From positions 52,467,027 through 52,531,026 of the forward strand of contig CM035437.1 of assembly GCA_020310875.1 (NCBI GenBank): a stretch of 64,000 nucleotides of DNA, given 5' to 3'. This document shows positions 9,285 to 20,525 of the stretch, piece after piece; the stretch's first letter is position 1; every line of letters begins with the position of its first letter. The notes beneath the pieces are model-generated. The model saw only the letters and a list, made by a program, of their open reading frames with translations, did not search any database and was not told the DNA's origin. The stretch comes from Ceratopteris richardii (lineage: Eukaryota > Streptophyta > Polypodiopsida > Polypodiales > Pteridaceae). The translations under genes were made by a program, and so were the position numbers.

Positions 9285-12200
9285 ATGGCAAAAGCGACAG
9301 GTCTGAGCTCACAAGTAGGAATACTTACTGCAGGAATTGATGTGGATAGTCTACCTGTTGATGTGCCACCAACTGAACGACCTGTGGAGCTGCAACACCT
9401 TCAGCAGATCCCGGTACCGGATCCACCCACAGGGATCACAGAAAGAGTCCATGCCAATTCTCATTGGTTCAATGGCATGCCAGGTCCATTAGGAGAGGCC
9501 AAGTATATATGGGAGTCTAAGTGCGAGTATGACAGATCATGGGTTCGATTCCAATTTTTCTCCAAGGAGTTTGAGACTCTACAGAACACAGAGGATCTCC
9601 AGACCATATGGCAACGTGCAGGGCTAGCAAAATACTTTGAAGCACCACTACCTAAACCGGATCTCCTCCGATGCTATTATTTGGTCTCCACATTACAAGC
9701 TAATGAAGAAAAGGACAAACCAGGATCATTTGTTCTTCCTTCCTTGCTGGGCAACAACGAGTTAAAGAGGTTTGAACTTACCTTGGAGTTGGTGAGCTCT
9801 GCTTTGAATATGCATGGCACACATGTACCTTCTGAGAAGGATGCTCTTGTTCCTACTAACATGAAGGATAGGAAACTACTGAAGCTTAAAGACATGGCAG
9901 CACTCACACCAAACGTGTCCATCCCTCTCCGTATGTGCATGCAAGGAATACCTTCAGCTCCTCCTGCTCCATCTGAATTTGAATTTGCTACAACTCGAGA
10001 TGCTCAAGGAATGGATCCCCAGGACTTCGAAGCATTCTTACAAAGTACACAACTCTCTGATGTAGAGTTTTATTCAGATGCAGAAGAACAAGGCACATCT
10101 TCACAAAGAAGAAGAAAATCTACAGACGGTCGCCATGTACATTGGAGTGACGCTCAGCAAGGTCAACAACAAGGACACCTAGAAGAAGAAGGAGCATATG
10201 AAGAGGAGACCACTGAAGCCCCAGCCTATACAGCAGAACTCCGAAGGCTGTATCAAATCATGGAACGAGTGCGATCGCAACAACTGCTCACCGAACAGAG
10301 CAGTAGAGTACTCATGACTCAGCTGTTGGAAGAAGCAGGAGTTGACTCAGAATATAGTGAAGGTCTCTTATTAATGGCAGAAACATATGGGGTAGTAGAA
10401 GCAGTGCAGACCGCCATTAGGAGGTCTCCAGTTCAATATGATCCACGAAGATTCCAGACACGACCACGGTCAGGTAAGAATATCCAGATCCCCATTACAA
10501 CGGCAGAAGGGCCAATTATTACATCCGAACCCATTGGGACAACCTCCCAAGCAACAGAAACTGCTAGCCAAGAGCACCCAGTCACCCATGAGGAATCCAC
10601 CGAGCCACTACCACCCACACCCCCACCATCGCCTCCTAGAGCAGAAGCCGTGGAGAGCACCTCGACCACTCAACCCACCGAACAAACCTTCCTCTTCCGT
10701 ACTCCCATCTCTAGTTCAACCCTATTCTCCACCTCTGATAACCCAATCTATGAAGCAACCACCATCACTACACAATCCACCGAATCGCTCATAGAGCCTG
10801 CCCTAGGACAACCATCCCCCATGCCCTTAGCCATAGGTCACCCTGACTCTAGATCCATATTCATGGGATTCCTTGCTGCCACGCAACCTTTCATGACCTC
10901 CCCGCCTCTACGACCTCAAACCCCAACCACCATCTCTCCACTTCTCCAATCCCTCCGTGCCTTCCTTGCTAGAACTTTTCAACCCAGGTCTCATCCTTTC
11001 CCTTTATTTTAAGCCCCCAACCCCACTTCTCATCTATACACCTCTTTCACACACACCACCTACCATTCCAATATACATGGTAGACCCCACACTCGCACCC
11101 ACTCCTGAAAGTATGGACATTTCACCACCCACGACACCTCCCCCTCCCCCCACGCTTCCACCTCCTCCCATTCCCCCTCCACCAATTTCACCCACACACA
11201 CGTCTTCAATAGACACATCATTCACTCTTCCCCTTCCCCAATTCCCTTCCCATGCATCTTCCATTGTAAACACCACCCCCTCATCTATAGGCAATGCATT
11301 GGACACCATGCTAGCTTGTATATCAAACTTAAGGATAGATTACAATCAGCTCCAACAACAGAATGAACGCCTGCAAGAGCACTCGGAGACACTACAACAC
11401 CGCCTTGCTGCACTAGAAGAGGAAAATGCTCGTCTCCACACACAATTCCAAACTCTCCAAGAGGCTCATAGCATATTGGAGGTACAGTTACAGAACACAG
11501 ATCAGGAAGCAATACAAGTGGTAGAAGGTCATCTACGGACACAGTTGGAACGCAATTCAAAGCTTCAGCGAAATATGGCCCTACTCAAGCGACATCTTAC
11601 TGCCGCTCATGAAGAGAATCGACGCCTGCAATTACAAAATCAGGAAAACCTAGAAGCAGCTATCGAAAGCACACCTGGGGCACCCATCAGCCCATCAAAG
11701 TTTCAAGCAGTGACCCCCGACAATATCAAGATCATATTGGAAGACTATGCCATGCTGCTTGAAGCACATGACCAGCTATCAGAGGAACCGGGTCAACTGA
11801 AGCAGAAACACCAAAAAAAAACAACAGTAGCCTCTCAAACCACCTCCTCCGCGGCTTCACTTCTCACAGACTCAGAGGCCTTAAAAGATCTCCAGAAACA
11901 GGTCACCGAATTGCAAGCACATCTACTACAATATGAGAGACCACCTTCCCCTCCAGAGGCTCCCACCGACGAAGAAGTAGTACAAATTCCTGTGGAACAA
12001 ACATTTGAAGAAGAATACGACCCACAACCCTTCCCAGGAGGCCAACAAACGGAAGAAGCTCAGGACACATTCGAAGCACCACGGCCTCCATGGCTACGTC
12101 AAGTGGAGGAAATCGGGAGTTCTCACGAAGAGCGCACAGTAGTGCAAAATCAGGCCATGAGGGTCATAGAGGAAACTGTGCTACAATCTGCTTACTTCAA

Positions 12201-13103
12201 GAACCTATCATCGAGACGCCTTATCCTCTCATGTGAACTCCAATACAGGCCTTATTATATTATTCTGGCTGATTATAATGCAGAAATACAGAGAGTCACG
12301 GGTAAGATTCCTACCTTTGCTACCCAATTTCAACCCGAAGACCTTCCTCCAGAGGTGCAAAAAGGCAAAATTCGTCAACCCACCTGGCGGCAGAAACTTC
12401 TAGAGACATATCCAGAAATGCTACGCACATGGAACAACGCACCTTTACATCTCCTATACAATCCATGCTACGGTCGAGTTCCACGCCGCAGGTCTTGGAA
12501 GGCATTCAATATCAAAGTGCAGAACAACGCGCAATGCAAGGACCACCGTTGGTAGCGTACATGATGGGAACAATTCGACATTGGATGCCGCGACTACAGC
12601 CCATGCCAGATGTGGCAGCTCAAATGATGCTTAAGATTCTCGATATGATGCAGGTAGTACTGAAAACCTTTAGAAATGCAGCAGCACCACAGGTACGTCT
12701 ACCGGGATTTACGAATGGAAATTACGATTTGGTGTATGACATGAGCACCACCCCTAGTGTTCGTGTGGCTTACGCCTGGCATGCACGCATCAAATACCTC
12801 CCTGCATGTTACAAAAAGACATTCGAAGAAATGTTCAGATCAGGTTTCTGGGAGTACCACTCGGAGGTCTTCGCACCGAAGCCAACACACCTGCTCCATC
12901 TCTTTGCTTGTGAACAAGCCATGTACTCCGAGTACTATACCACACCGCAACCAGAGGTCCCCGGTGCAATAAATTGGGATGCATTAGAAGCTGACCTAGC
13001 AAGAGGCTTAAGGATAGGAGAACATGAATTAGCCACCAATGTCATCCAATACTACATCGACCACCCTATAGAACAGAGGTCTGTCAGGGGCGACAGACGA
13101 TAG
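9285..13103 (+). pseudogene. Additional ORF (aORF) of unknown function, copy A
   Basis: This ORF lies downstream of pol on the same strand and starts at ATG 9285. In order it has: a conserved globular N-terminal region (HWFNGMPGPLG near 9460; PKPDLLRCYY near 9650); acidic/Gln-rich and Pro/Thr/Ser-rich linkers; a helical segment near 10230-10450; a second Pro-rich stretch near 11090-11210; a long coiled coil at about 11330-11660 (LQQQNERLQEH type heptads); and a conserved C-terminal domain (about 12100-13060) with AYAWHARIKYLPACYK and FWEYHSEVF. No signal peptide or membrane segment is apparent, so it does not look like an envelope. It is broken. It does not match any family I can name with confidence. 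Confidence 0.85.
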
Positions 13104-13114
13104 GAAGGGGGGAG
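13102..13114 (+). other. Polypurine tract, copy A
   Basis: The purine run AGGAAGGGGGGAG lies between the end of the aORF and the TG of the LTR at 13115. It is the expected plus-strand primer. Matching tracts are at 20515-20525 (copy B, minus strand) and about 63091-63108 (copy D). Confidence 0.9.
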
Positions 13115-13726
13115 TGTTGGCATACAGGTCATATGAAGAGCATACAGGTACAATAGAGCAGTCATGCACAATACGGCAACAAGGCCTAATCATTTTTTCC
13201 AAGGACCATTCACAACTCAAGTGATTTTAATCACTACACAAACATTGTAAATTCTGTTTTTGGTAGAATAGACTCCATTTTGTTCAAGCCGAGGAGTCCT
13301 CGAGCTTGAGGAGTATTAGAATTAGCTACATATCAATTTTCATAATTTTTAGACTTCGTTTGAGCCCTCAAATAGGCTCTAGAACCTAATTTTTAACTAG
13401 GCCGGACACTAGGTCTGGACAAGGCCAAAGCTAGTGAGAAAACTATAAAAAGAGCTAGAGAGCTCATTTTTGGGATTGGATTATTGGTGAATTGAGCTTA
13501 TGTAAGAGACTTTTTTGACTAATGCAAAGAACTCCATTGTTCCTCTCCTTGTTCTTGCCTTGTGTGCGCGTGTGTGTGTATGTGTGTGCATGCTTGTGTG
13601 CTTCTCACTCACACACTTGTGCCTTCACTTGCTCACAGTCTTCATACTAGTCCTCACGTCTCCACGGATTGACAATTATGAGGTGAATATTCTCACGTTG
13701 GTACTCACCATTGTGCTAGAGTGACA
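13115..13726 (+). repeat. 3' LTR of copy A (612 bp)
   Basis: It begins TGTTGGCA and ends GAGTGACA. It aligns along its length with the copy B LTRs (611 and 609 bp, opposite strand) with few differences. It contains the CCGAGGAGTCCTCGAGCTTG block at about 13289, a TATAAA at 13444-13449 and a GT-rich microsatellite at about 13563-13600. No PBS follows, so it is a 3' LTR and not the start of another copy. Confidence 0.93.
13444..13449 (+). promoter_or_regulatory. LTR TATA box, copy A
   Basis: TATAAA within ACTATAAAAAGAGCTAGAG. The same position carries TATAAA or TATAAAT in LTRs of copy B (42196-42201, minus) and copy D (47640-47646 and 63482-63488), in a block conserved between diverged LTR subfamilies. 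It is the likely core promoter, with R starting some 25-35 bp downstream. Confidence 0.7.
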
Positions 13727-14564
13727 GTACCTCATGCTTATACCTTGGATCTTCTAAATCTGATAGGAGTGCCACATTTCCTGCCACATGATTTGAACAA
13801 CCTGAATCTATGTAGAAAACATGCTCATCAGATTTACCTTGTGGCATAGCCATGTTCATGATCAATAATGAATCCTCTTTGTTTGAGTCTTTTGTGTAGT
13901 TATTGTAGTCTCTCCTTCCTTTGTGGCCTCCTTGATATTTTGAATGATTGTAGTTGTTGTAGTTGCCATGGTAGTTGTTGAACCTTCCTCTTGAGTAGCC
14001 ATAACTTCCTCTATTGTATCCTCTGCCTCTTTGATTCCTGGAATTCCTAAAGCAATTTTCAGTTGTATGATTAGTTAGTCCACAAATAGAACATGAGTTG
14101 GAGTCTTGGGATCTCCCCCTCCCTTGTCTACCTCCTCTTCCTCTACCTCTGCCATGTCTTCCTCTACCTGCATAGTTAGCTTGATATGTACCTGCCTTCT
14201 TGAGAGTTGTGAAATCCAGCCATAGTTGATGCTTCCTAGCTTTGGCACTTGAAGAAAAGAAAGCTTCAAGTGCATCCCACACTTCTTGAGATGTCTTACA
14301 TCTTCTAATGTGAGGCAACAAAAAATCTGAGATAGAGTTGAGGAGATAAGACCTTGCAAGTGCATTCTTGGAGCACCATGTGCTCAATCTTTCTTGCTCT
14401 TCTTGTGTTGGTTGACTTTTGTTCCCGAAACTTGGCATAACTTCATCTCCAGCCACATAACCATATAAACTTCTACCTTGGAGATAAGCTTCCATTCTTA
14501 ATGACCAAGCTGAGTAGTTACCTCTATCCAATTTGTCAATTGATGAAGGAAATCCATCTGCCAT
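13727..14564 (-). pseudogene. Copia gag and partial protease
   Basis: The start codon is at 14564 (MADGFPSSIDKLDRGNYSAW), matching the N-terminus of plant copia Gag and of element G (LQIDKLDRENYPAW). Then come the helical Gag core, a Gly/Arg-rich region, a CCHC knuckle (CSICGLTNHTTENC, around 14050-14095) and the protease start with DSGCSNH near 13800. The rest of pol is absent. Confidence 0.88.
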
Positions 14565-14577
14565 GTTGTCCAACCTT

Positions 14578-14589
14578 GCTCTGATACCA
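14578..14589 (-). other. PBS for initiator tRNA-Met, copia fragment
   Basis: TGGTATCAGAGC on the minus strand, complementary to the 3' end of plant initiator tRNA-Met and the standard primer site of plant copia elements. Confidence 0.92.
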
Positions 14590-14590
14590 C

Positions 14591-15862
14591 TGTGAAGAGA
14601 TGGATAGGTATGTGATTGAAGATGAAGAGGTGTTGCAAAATCCTTGATCTACACCAGCCAATTGAACTCCAGGAATATATGGTGGGACCTTTTAGCATGC
14701 CAATGGATGTATTAGACACCCTATGTACCTTGGAAGATCACTCTCAAAAAGATAGATCAAAGTAGATAAGTTGGAGTTAGCTTAGAGGTGAAAAACTTGC
14801 TATTTTGGTTCATACACATGTCCAGTGTTTTGCATAATTCTCTGAGTACAGCAGCAATTGGCTTAATTCCTCTTGGGGAAGTCTAGATAACTTAAAGAGA
14901 TAACTTTCAAGATTAATCTCATCAAAAATAATAAACCACACACTGAGAATGAGTTTTAACAAGTGATGATATCATCCCAATTTTCATGGGTTGCTACAGT
15001 TTGAGACTAGTGAGCAGAAAAATGAACATAACTCAAAATGTAGGAATCCAATGATTATGAAAATTTGTATGGTTATACTAGACAGTAATCGAAATCCACC
15101 AAGCTTTAAATCATTGCATTTGGGTAAGTAACCACTGAGAAATGGCTCTGACAAGGTGAGTGAAAAAGTCAGGTACTTGACAGAGAAGTGAAGATGAATA
15201 GACACTATTGACTTCAACTGAACATAACTGAAGATTGCAACATCCAAATGACATGAAAATTTGTGAGCATATATTAGACTTATAGAGCTAACTTTACTAA
15301 GTTAAATCACTAAAAATGATGCACCAAGCTTAGAGAAACCATCTCTGCAATCTGACTGAGAAAACTGAGAGATATGGCAGTGAGTAGTACACTTCACAAG
15401 AACATGGAAATATGAACCCAAATGATAATGAAAATGAAAGTATATTGCTTGTACAATACAATGACTTACTGATACATATGTGTGCCTTGTAATCACACCT
15501 TGATATGGCATAAAGCTCAGCTCTTGGAGGTCTTCACATAGGTCTCTCTAACCACGACTAAAACTGCCATCTATTTATAGTTCAGTTTGGGAGGCTAACT
15601 TCCCTCAATCACTCTCCAATCAATCAATGATTGATTTGATTCTCTACCTACCACAAATCACGAATTCGTGGCTCCTCTTTCCATTTTTGATCAAGTAGAC
15701 TCAACCACTTAAGATTCTTTCACTTTTACATTAAGTAAACTCTTCAAAAGTTACAAGAGGTAGTTCACAAGTGAACTTTACATAGTCTTCATTTTAAGGC
15801 TTCTTCTATGACTTTGTGGGACTCAAGCCAATACTTAGGCTTGTCATAGACTTGCTCCAACA
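14591..15862 (-). repeat. LTR of the copia fragment (about 1.27 kb)
   Basis: Read on the minus strand, it starts TGTTGGAGCAAG at 15862 and ends CTTCACA at 14591. One base separates it from the PBS TGGTATCAGAGC (14589-14578), the same one-base G spacer as in element G. It is non-coding and AT-rich. There is no partner LTR in the window, so age cannot be estimated. Confidence 0.85.
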
Positions 15863-17850
15863 TTGCAGGACGTAGGTTTAGACAATATGTTGAAAGATGT
15901 CCAATGCAAGAGTTACCCTCACAGGCCAAACAAGTGTCATTGTTTCTAGATGGCTTGTTGAGCTCTAAACTATGCTCCTATGTGTACTTGAAGGAACCCA
16001 GAACGCTAGAGCAGTGTGTAAGAATTTGCATAGACATTGAGGACAACTTAGGAGACGAGTTGGAACTCTCAAAGTTCTATAAGGACTCAAACTGTTCATC
16101 TCTAGCATCCACAAAATTGTCTAACTCGATAGAGGACCTAGCAGAAAAAGTGGCCCAGAAACTAAGAGTTTCTAGTAAACAGATGCCCAAGTTAACAACT
16201 AACGTACGTTGTTACACCTATGGTGGAAATCATTTGGCAAATGTGTGCCCCAATGCGACACAACCGCAAGCCAATCCTAGTGGCCAATACTGTACAATTG
16301 AGAGAAGGTACACAAATCATACGGCTCAGGACTGCCCATACAACAAACAGGCAGTGAGACAGAACTACCCGCAAGCATATGCACAACCAGGTAGGTATCA
16401 AGGCTAGTACAATACTCAGCCTCATTACTATAGGCCTCCTCAAAATTATCCATATCAGGCTCAACAAAGACCTCAACCTGTCTTAGCTCAGCAGCCACCC
16501 CCACCCGCGAATGTCATCTCAGTGAAATACGCTGCTGCAGAAGAGAACCTCATAGAGCTTTAGTCCAATAGAAGGACAATCGCAGTACTAAAACATACAA
16601 GGCTTCTATGCCGATTGTGGTAAAGAACATATCATAAAAGATTGTCCTAAGAACCCTGCTAATGCTTCAAATGTGACACCGATCAACGTGATAGGTATTG
16701 TAAACAATGCAGATGGATCCAACCCTACATATGTGCCTATCCAAGCTATAACAAGAGCCCAGGCGCTCTTACAGAACCAACAGCTTCATCAGGAGAAAAT
16801 AGCCGGAACTAGTGAAGTTGGAGAATCTAGCAGTAAAAAGACAAAATCTTGGAAAGAATCCAGAGAAAGAATTAAGAGAAAGTGGAGTAAAAAGATAACT
16901 GAGTTGGAAGGAAGTTTAAAGGAAGCTAGAGCTAAAATCCTAGAGTTGACTTCACAGGGATTGAATCAAGAGAACCCAGCTAAAAAATCAGGATCAGTTT
17001 TAGTAGAACCCATACCTGAAAACTTAGATATGATGTTTCGTGCGTATCAAGCAAGATTAAAAGAAGGACCTCAAATAGCTGAAATGAGTAAAAACTACCC
17101 TCGAGCTGATCTAGAAATTGAGAGGACTAAGCTTTGCATGAAGATGGTAGAATTAGCACAAGCAATGTTTGAAGCCTCTAGATATCTTAATTGGAATAAC
17201 ATGGAAAAACCTGAATTACACTTTCAAGGACTGATAGAGAGGCTAGAATATTTGATAGATAGCAAGGAGAAAAAGAATCAGCATAGGAACCCTATTGCCT
17301 CAGAGACACTGGAAAAGAATGCACCATCCCTGTCTCAAGTACCCAATACAGAAAGTCAAGACAACCTATCTTCCATACATAGGCACTCACATGAATTTCT
17401 GAGAGAAATCCAAGAAGAGAAGTGGAGAAAAGAACAAGGAACCCATCCTCCTATTCAAGAAATAGACGACTTGCAGGAGCAATTTCCCCAAGATATCCCC
17501 TCTATTTATGATGATGTAGAGGAAGAACAACTGAGTGAACACACAGGTTTCGAATCCAATTCTTTGCAAGAATTACCTCAGTTCATAGGACCTTGGGAAG
17601 ACAAGTCTATTAGCATGAGAGCACCCACGATAATAGTGAGGAATGAAGAATCAGTGATCCCTAGAAACACGAAAGTGATCAAGAACACCAAAGTATAATG
17701 TAACCTCACTCTTGAGGAGTTGTTGAAGGTAAAACCAGAACTATGGAAACATGGAGCAAATCAATTCCCTGAGCTTGCTACTACTCCCTCACAAATAGGA
17801 ACACACAAGAAGGTACCAGAGATACCAGTAGAAAAGATCGGAGATGTAAG
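15863..17850 (+). pseudogene. Gag C-terminal half and linker, copy C
   Basis: It begins inside the capsid-like Retrotrans_gag domain (RRFRQYVERCP, then SLFLDGLLSSKL). Knuckle-like segments follow near 16210-16250 and 16610-16650 (DCGKEHIIKDCPKN). Next is a basic coiled-coil stretch (KSWKESRERIKRKW near 16850) and a linker ending in LEELLKVKPELWKH near 17720. Copies B and D have the same order. It is broken. Confidence 0.85.
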
Positions 17851-17859
17851 CGAACGAGA

Positions 17860-19512
17860 GGAAGGTAATACGTATCTTCCAATAACCCATCAGGGCTACA
17901 CCACGAAAGCCATCTTAGATTTAGGAGCCGGAGTAGCCATTGCTACCACTGCTTTATGGAAACGTTGGGGTAAGCCAGCACTAAGACCTACCAGGATGAA
18001 GCTACAAATGGCTGACGGACACATAGAAAAACCATTAGGCTTACTAGAAGGCATATCTCTCACCACCTGTGGTGTGGAGTTTGAGCATACCTTCGCCATT
18101 TGTGATTTCGCTAAGAATCATGCATATGAGATGATATTGGGACGACCATTCATGCGTCAGTTGCAAATTGTACAAGATTGGGGAAGTAATTCTTTGTACT
18201 TGCAACATTTAGGAGTGACTACAAAAGTCAATCTTAAAGACTATTCACATCAAGATGTACCCCCAATACAATGGAACACCATCCATAAGACACCAGTAGA
18301 AACGGAATCGGTACACTCATTAGAATCAGACCCCTCATGGTTACACGAGGACACTCATTTATGGATGTGTAAAGTAGCAAAACAAGAGGAAGAACGGTTA
18401 GAAGCAAGGACCTTAGGTGCTATACAACATCCACGAACTCTTCAAGACCTAGCTTACGCACCTGTAGTATTTCCAGATGAAGAATTCGAACCCCATGGTT
18501 GGGCAGAAATCCTAGCAACCATGGATGTAGCCATCAATGAAGAACAATGGACACCCCACTGCGACAAGGATGGCTATGACATCTCAGTTTTTACGATAGA
18601 GCCAATCATGTGTAACTCGATTATTGAAGAATGTGAACCTAGCACTGATGCATTTGAGGATGCGAGTCATTTCGATTTAGAATCAATTATTATGGACCCT
18701 CCATTTGCATCAGAGGAAGAATATTTCTACGAAGTAGAAACTCATCCTCAGCCTAATAGAAAAGCTGACATTGGAGAAGTATATGATAACCGAGAGAAAA
18801 CCAAGAAAATAATAGTTTCCATAGAAGGAGAAGAAGAAAAGTCTACCTACATAGGGCATGATTTGATGAAGGAAGAAGAAGAAGAGTTAGTTGCCCTATT
18901 GCGCGAATATAGAGATGTGTTCGCCTGGAGTTACAAAGTTTTGAAAGGAGTAGACCCAGATATATGTTCTCATAGAATCCCTATGACTCCAGATGCAAAA
19001 CCTACGAAATAGAAACCATACACGTACAATGATAACTACGCTGCGAAGATTAAAGAAGAAATAGATTGCTTGATAGAAGCAGGATTCATTTACGAAATTG
19101 AGCATACCGAATGGGTATCCCCATTGTGGTTGTGCCCAAGAAGAATGGAATATTGCATGTGTGTATTAACCTTAAAAAAGTTAATGCCACCACAATTAGA
19201 GACAGTTATCCTCTTCCTATCACAGAACACTTATTGGAAAGAGTGGCGGGCAAGGAAGTTTACAGCTTCCTTGATGGGTTCTCAGGCTATAATCAAGTAG
19301 CCATTGCTCTAGAAGATCAACATAAGACGGCTTTTGCCACAAAATGGGGCATATTTGCATTTTGTGTGATGCCATTTGGCTTAACAAATGCACCCGCTAC
19401 TTTCCAACGACTCATGTGTCATGTTTTTAAGGAATTCTTACGTAAGAATTTGGAAGTCTATGTCGATGACTTATGTGCACATTCAAATATCAGACAGACA
19501 CATATCCCGGCC
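17860..19512 (+). pseudogene. First protease and partial RT, copy C
   Basis: The retropepsin (about 17880-18190) ends in ILGRPFMRQL. The acidic linker (FEPHGWAEILATMDVAINEE near 18490) follows, and then RT fingers and palm with FLDGFSGYNQ near 19270 and YVDD near 19458. RNase H and integrase are not present in this copy. It is broken and incomplete. Confidence 0.9.
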
Positions 19513-19903
19513 TCAACAGAAGCCTATCACCCGCACATGAACTCTTAGGAAGTGGGTACCGAAACATATCCAAATGCCTTCTACGACTTCCCTCTCTAAC
19601 ATAACTCCCACCCCAATTAATCTACAACCTTGTAATAACTCATTCATGACTGAACCTTGTATAAATCCACACACTATAACCCAACATCACCTGTAATAAC
19701 ATCTCATCAAAGCATTGCATGCAAAATCTGAAAACATATAGGTGTCTAGAGACCTGCACCAGTTCTGCAAGAAGCATTGCATCAATCACATCACAACACT
19801 TGGCTACACGGGTTACACATCGGCTATGGAAAGGGATTACGGTCTCACTTTCATGGGATCATGATTATTTTCCATATTAATGTGTTAATCTTATGTAGCA
19901 GAT
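19513..19903 (+). pseudogene. Pol tail remnant and spacer before aORF, copy C
   Basis: A KWVPK motif near 19550 places this stretch in the W-x-P-K tail of pol. From about 19700 it is non-coding spacer matching in position the pol-aORF gap of copies A and D. It ends in a pyrimidine-rich stretch with TGTAGCAG near 19893-19900, a candidate acceptor like that of the other copies. Copy B inserted right there. Confidence 0.65.
19899..19903. other. Target-site duplication of copy B (left)
   Basis: CAGAT immediately before TGTCACTC of the copy B LTR. The same CAGAT follows the other LTR at 42530-42534. The 5-bp size fits Ty3/gypsy integrase. Confidence 0.93.
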
Positions 19904-20514
19904 TGTCACTCTAGCACAATGGTGAGTACCAACGTGAGAAGATTCACCTCATAATTGTCAATCCGTGGAGACGTGAGGACTAGTATGAAGACTATGAGCA
20001 AGTGAAGGCACAAGTGTGTGAGTGAGAAGCACACAAGCATGCACATACATACACACACACGTGCACACAAGGCAAGAACAAGGAGAGGAACAATGGAGTT
20101 TTTGCATTAGTCAAAAAGTCTCTTACATAAGCTCAATTCACAAACAATCTCCCCTCAAAAATGAGCTCTCTAGCTCTTTGTATAGTTTTCTCACTAGCTT
20201 TGGCCTTGTCCAGACCTAGTGTCCCGCCTAGTTAAAAATTAGGTTCTAGAGCCTATTTGAGGGCTCAAACGAAGTCTAAAAATTATGAAAATTGATATGT
20301 AGCTAATTCTAATACTCCTCAAGCTCGAGGACTCCTCGGCTTGAACAAAATGGAGTCTATTCTACCAAAAACGGAATTTACAATGTGTGTGTAGTGATTA
20401 AAATCACTTGAGTTGTGAATGGTCCTTGGAAAAAAATGATTAGGCCTTGTTGCCGTATTGTGCATGACTGCTCCGTTGTGCTAGTATGCTCTTCATCTGA
20501 CTTGTGTGCCAACA
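19904..20514 (-). repeat. 3' LTR of copy B (611 bp)
   Basis: Reads TGTTGGCAC...GAGTGACA on the minus strand. It is nearly identical to the 5' LTR at 41921-42529, with about five substitutions and one 2-bp length change in a GT run by eye. It is preceded on the minus strand by the polypurine tract at 20525-20515. Confidence 0.95.
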
Positions 20515-20525
20515 CTCCCCCCTTC
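20515..20525 (-). other. Polypurine tract, copy B
   Basis: GAAGGGGGGAG on the minus strand, between the aORF stop (20528-20526) and the TG of the 3' LTR. Confidence 0.9.

Larger units (their letters stand above)
3446..13726 (+). mobile_element. Gypsy copy A, 5' part absent
   Basis: Ty3/gypsy element of the same subfamily as copy B. It starts abruptly at the first protease, so 5' LTR, leader and gag are absent. It then runs protease, RT, RNase H, integrase with doubled HHCC, second retropepsin-like domain, W-x-P-K tail, aORF, polypurine tract and 3' LTR. It is broken, with several interruptions, although long stretches stay open. The 3' LTR ends at 13726 directly against a copia fragment, so no target duplication can be checked. 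It lies in inverted orientation to copy B. Confidence 0.95.
13727..15862 (-). mobile_element. Copia fragment with 5' LTR, gag and start of protease
   Basis: Ty1/copia element on the minus strand. LTR (14591-15862), PBS for initiator tRNA-Met (14578-14589), then gag and the first part of protease, which stop against the LTR of copy A at 13726. Its LTR shares only the first dozen bases (TGTTGGAGCAA) with the LTR of copia element G, so it is a different family of related lineage. On its other side it abuts the gag of gypsy copy C at 15863, where it presumably inserted. It is incomplete and a fossil. Confidence 0.9.
15863..19903 (+). mobile_element. Gypsy copy C, left part (gag to pol tail)
   Basis: Older, third subfamily of the large gypsy family. 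Visible are the end of the Retrotrans_gag domain, knuckles, coiled-coil linker, first protease, part of RT, a W-x-P-K tail remnant and the spacer before the aORF. It is incomplete and broken. At 19899-19903 the sequence CAGAT is duplicated at 42530-42534; between them lies copy B, and the aORF of C resumes after it. Its left edge abuts the copia fragment LTR. Confidence 0.9.

Noticed and set aside
11034-11309. Gly/Val-rich antisense open stretch (also at 22355-22636 and 44366-44842)
   Set aside because: It is the antisense shadow of the Pro/Thr-rich linker of the aORF.
9285-13103. Envelope-like gene
   Set aside because: Position after pol fits, but there is no signal peptide, membrane anchor or cleavage motif; coiled coil and Pro-rich linkers alone do not support an envelope.
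13563-13600. Independent GT microsatellite locus (also 47754-47785 and 63597-63630)
   Set aside because: It is part of the LTR and recurs at the same LTR position in every copy.
13115-13726. 5' LTR of copy C
   Set aside because: No PBS follows it; it is preceded by a polypurine tract and by the aORF of copy A, so it is the 3' LTR of A.
19904-20514. Solo LTR
   Set aside because: It has a polypurine tract and aORF on one side and shares TSD CAGAT with the partner LTR at 41921-42529.
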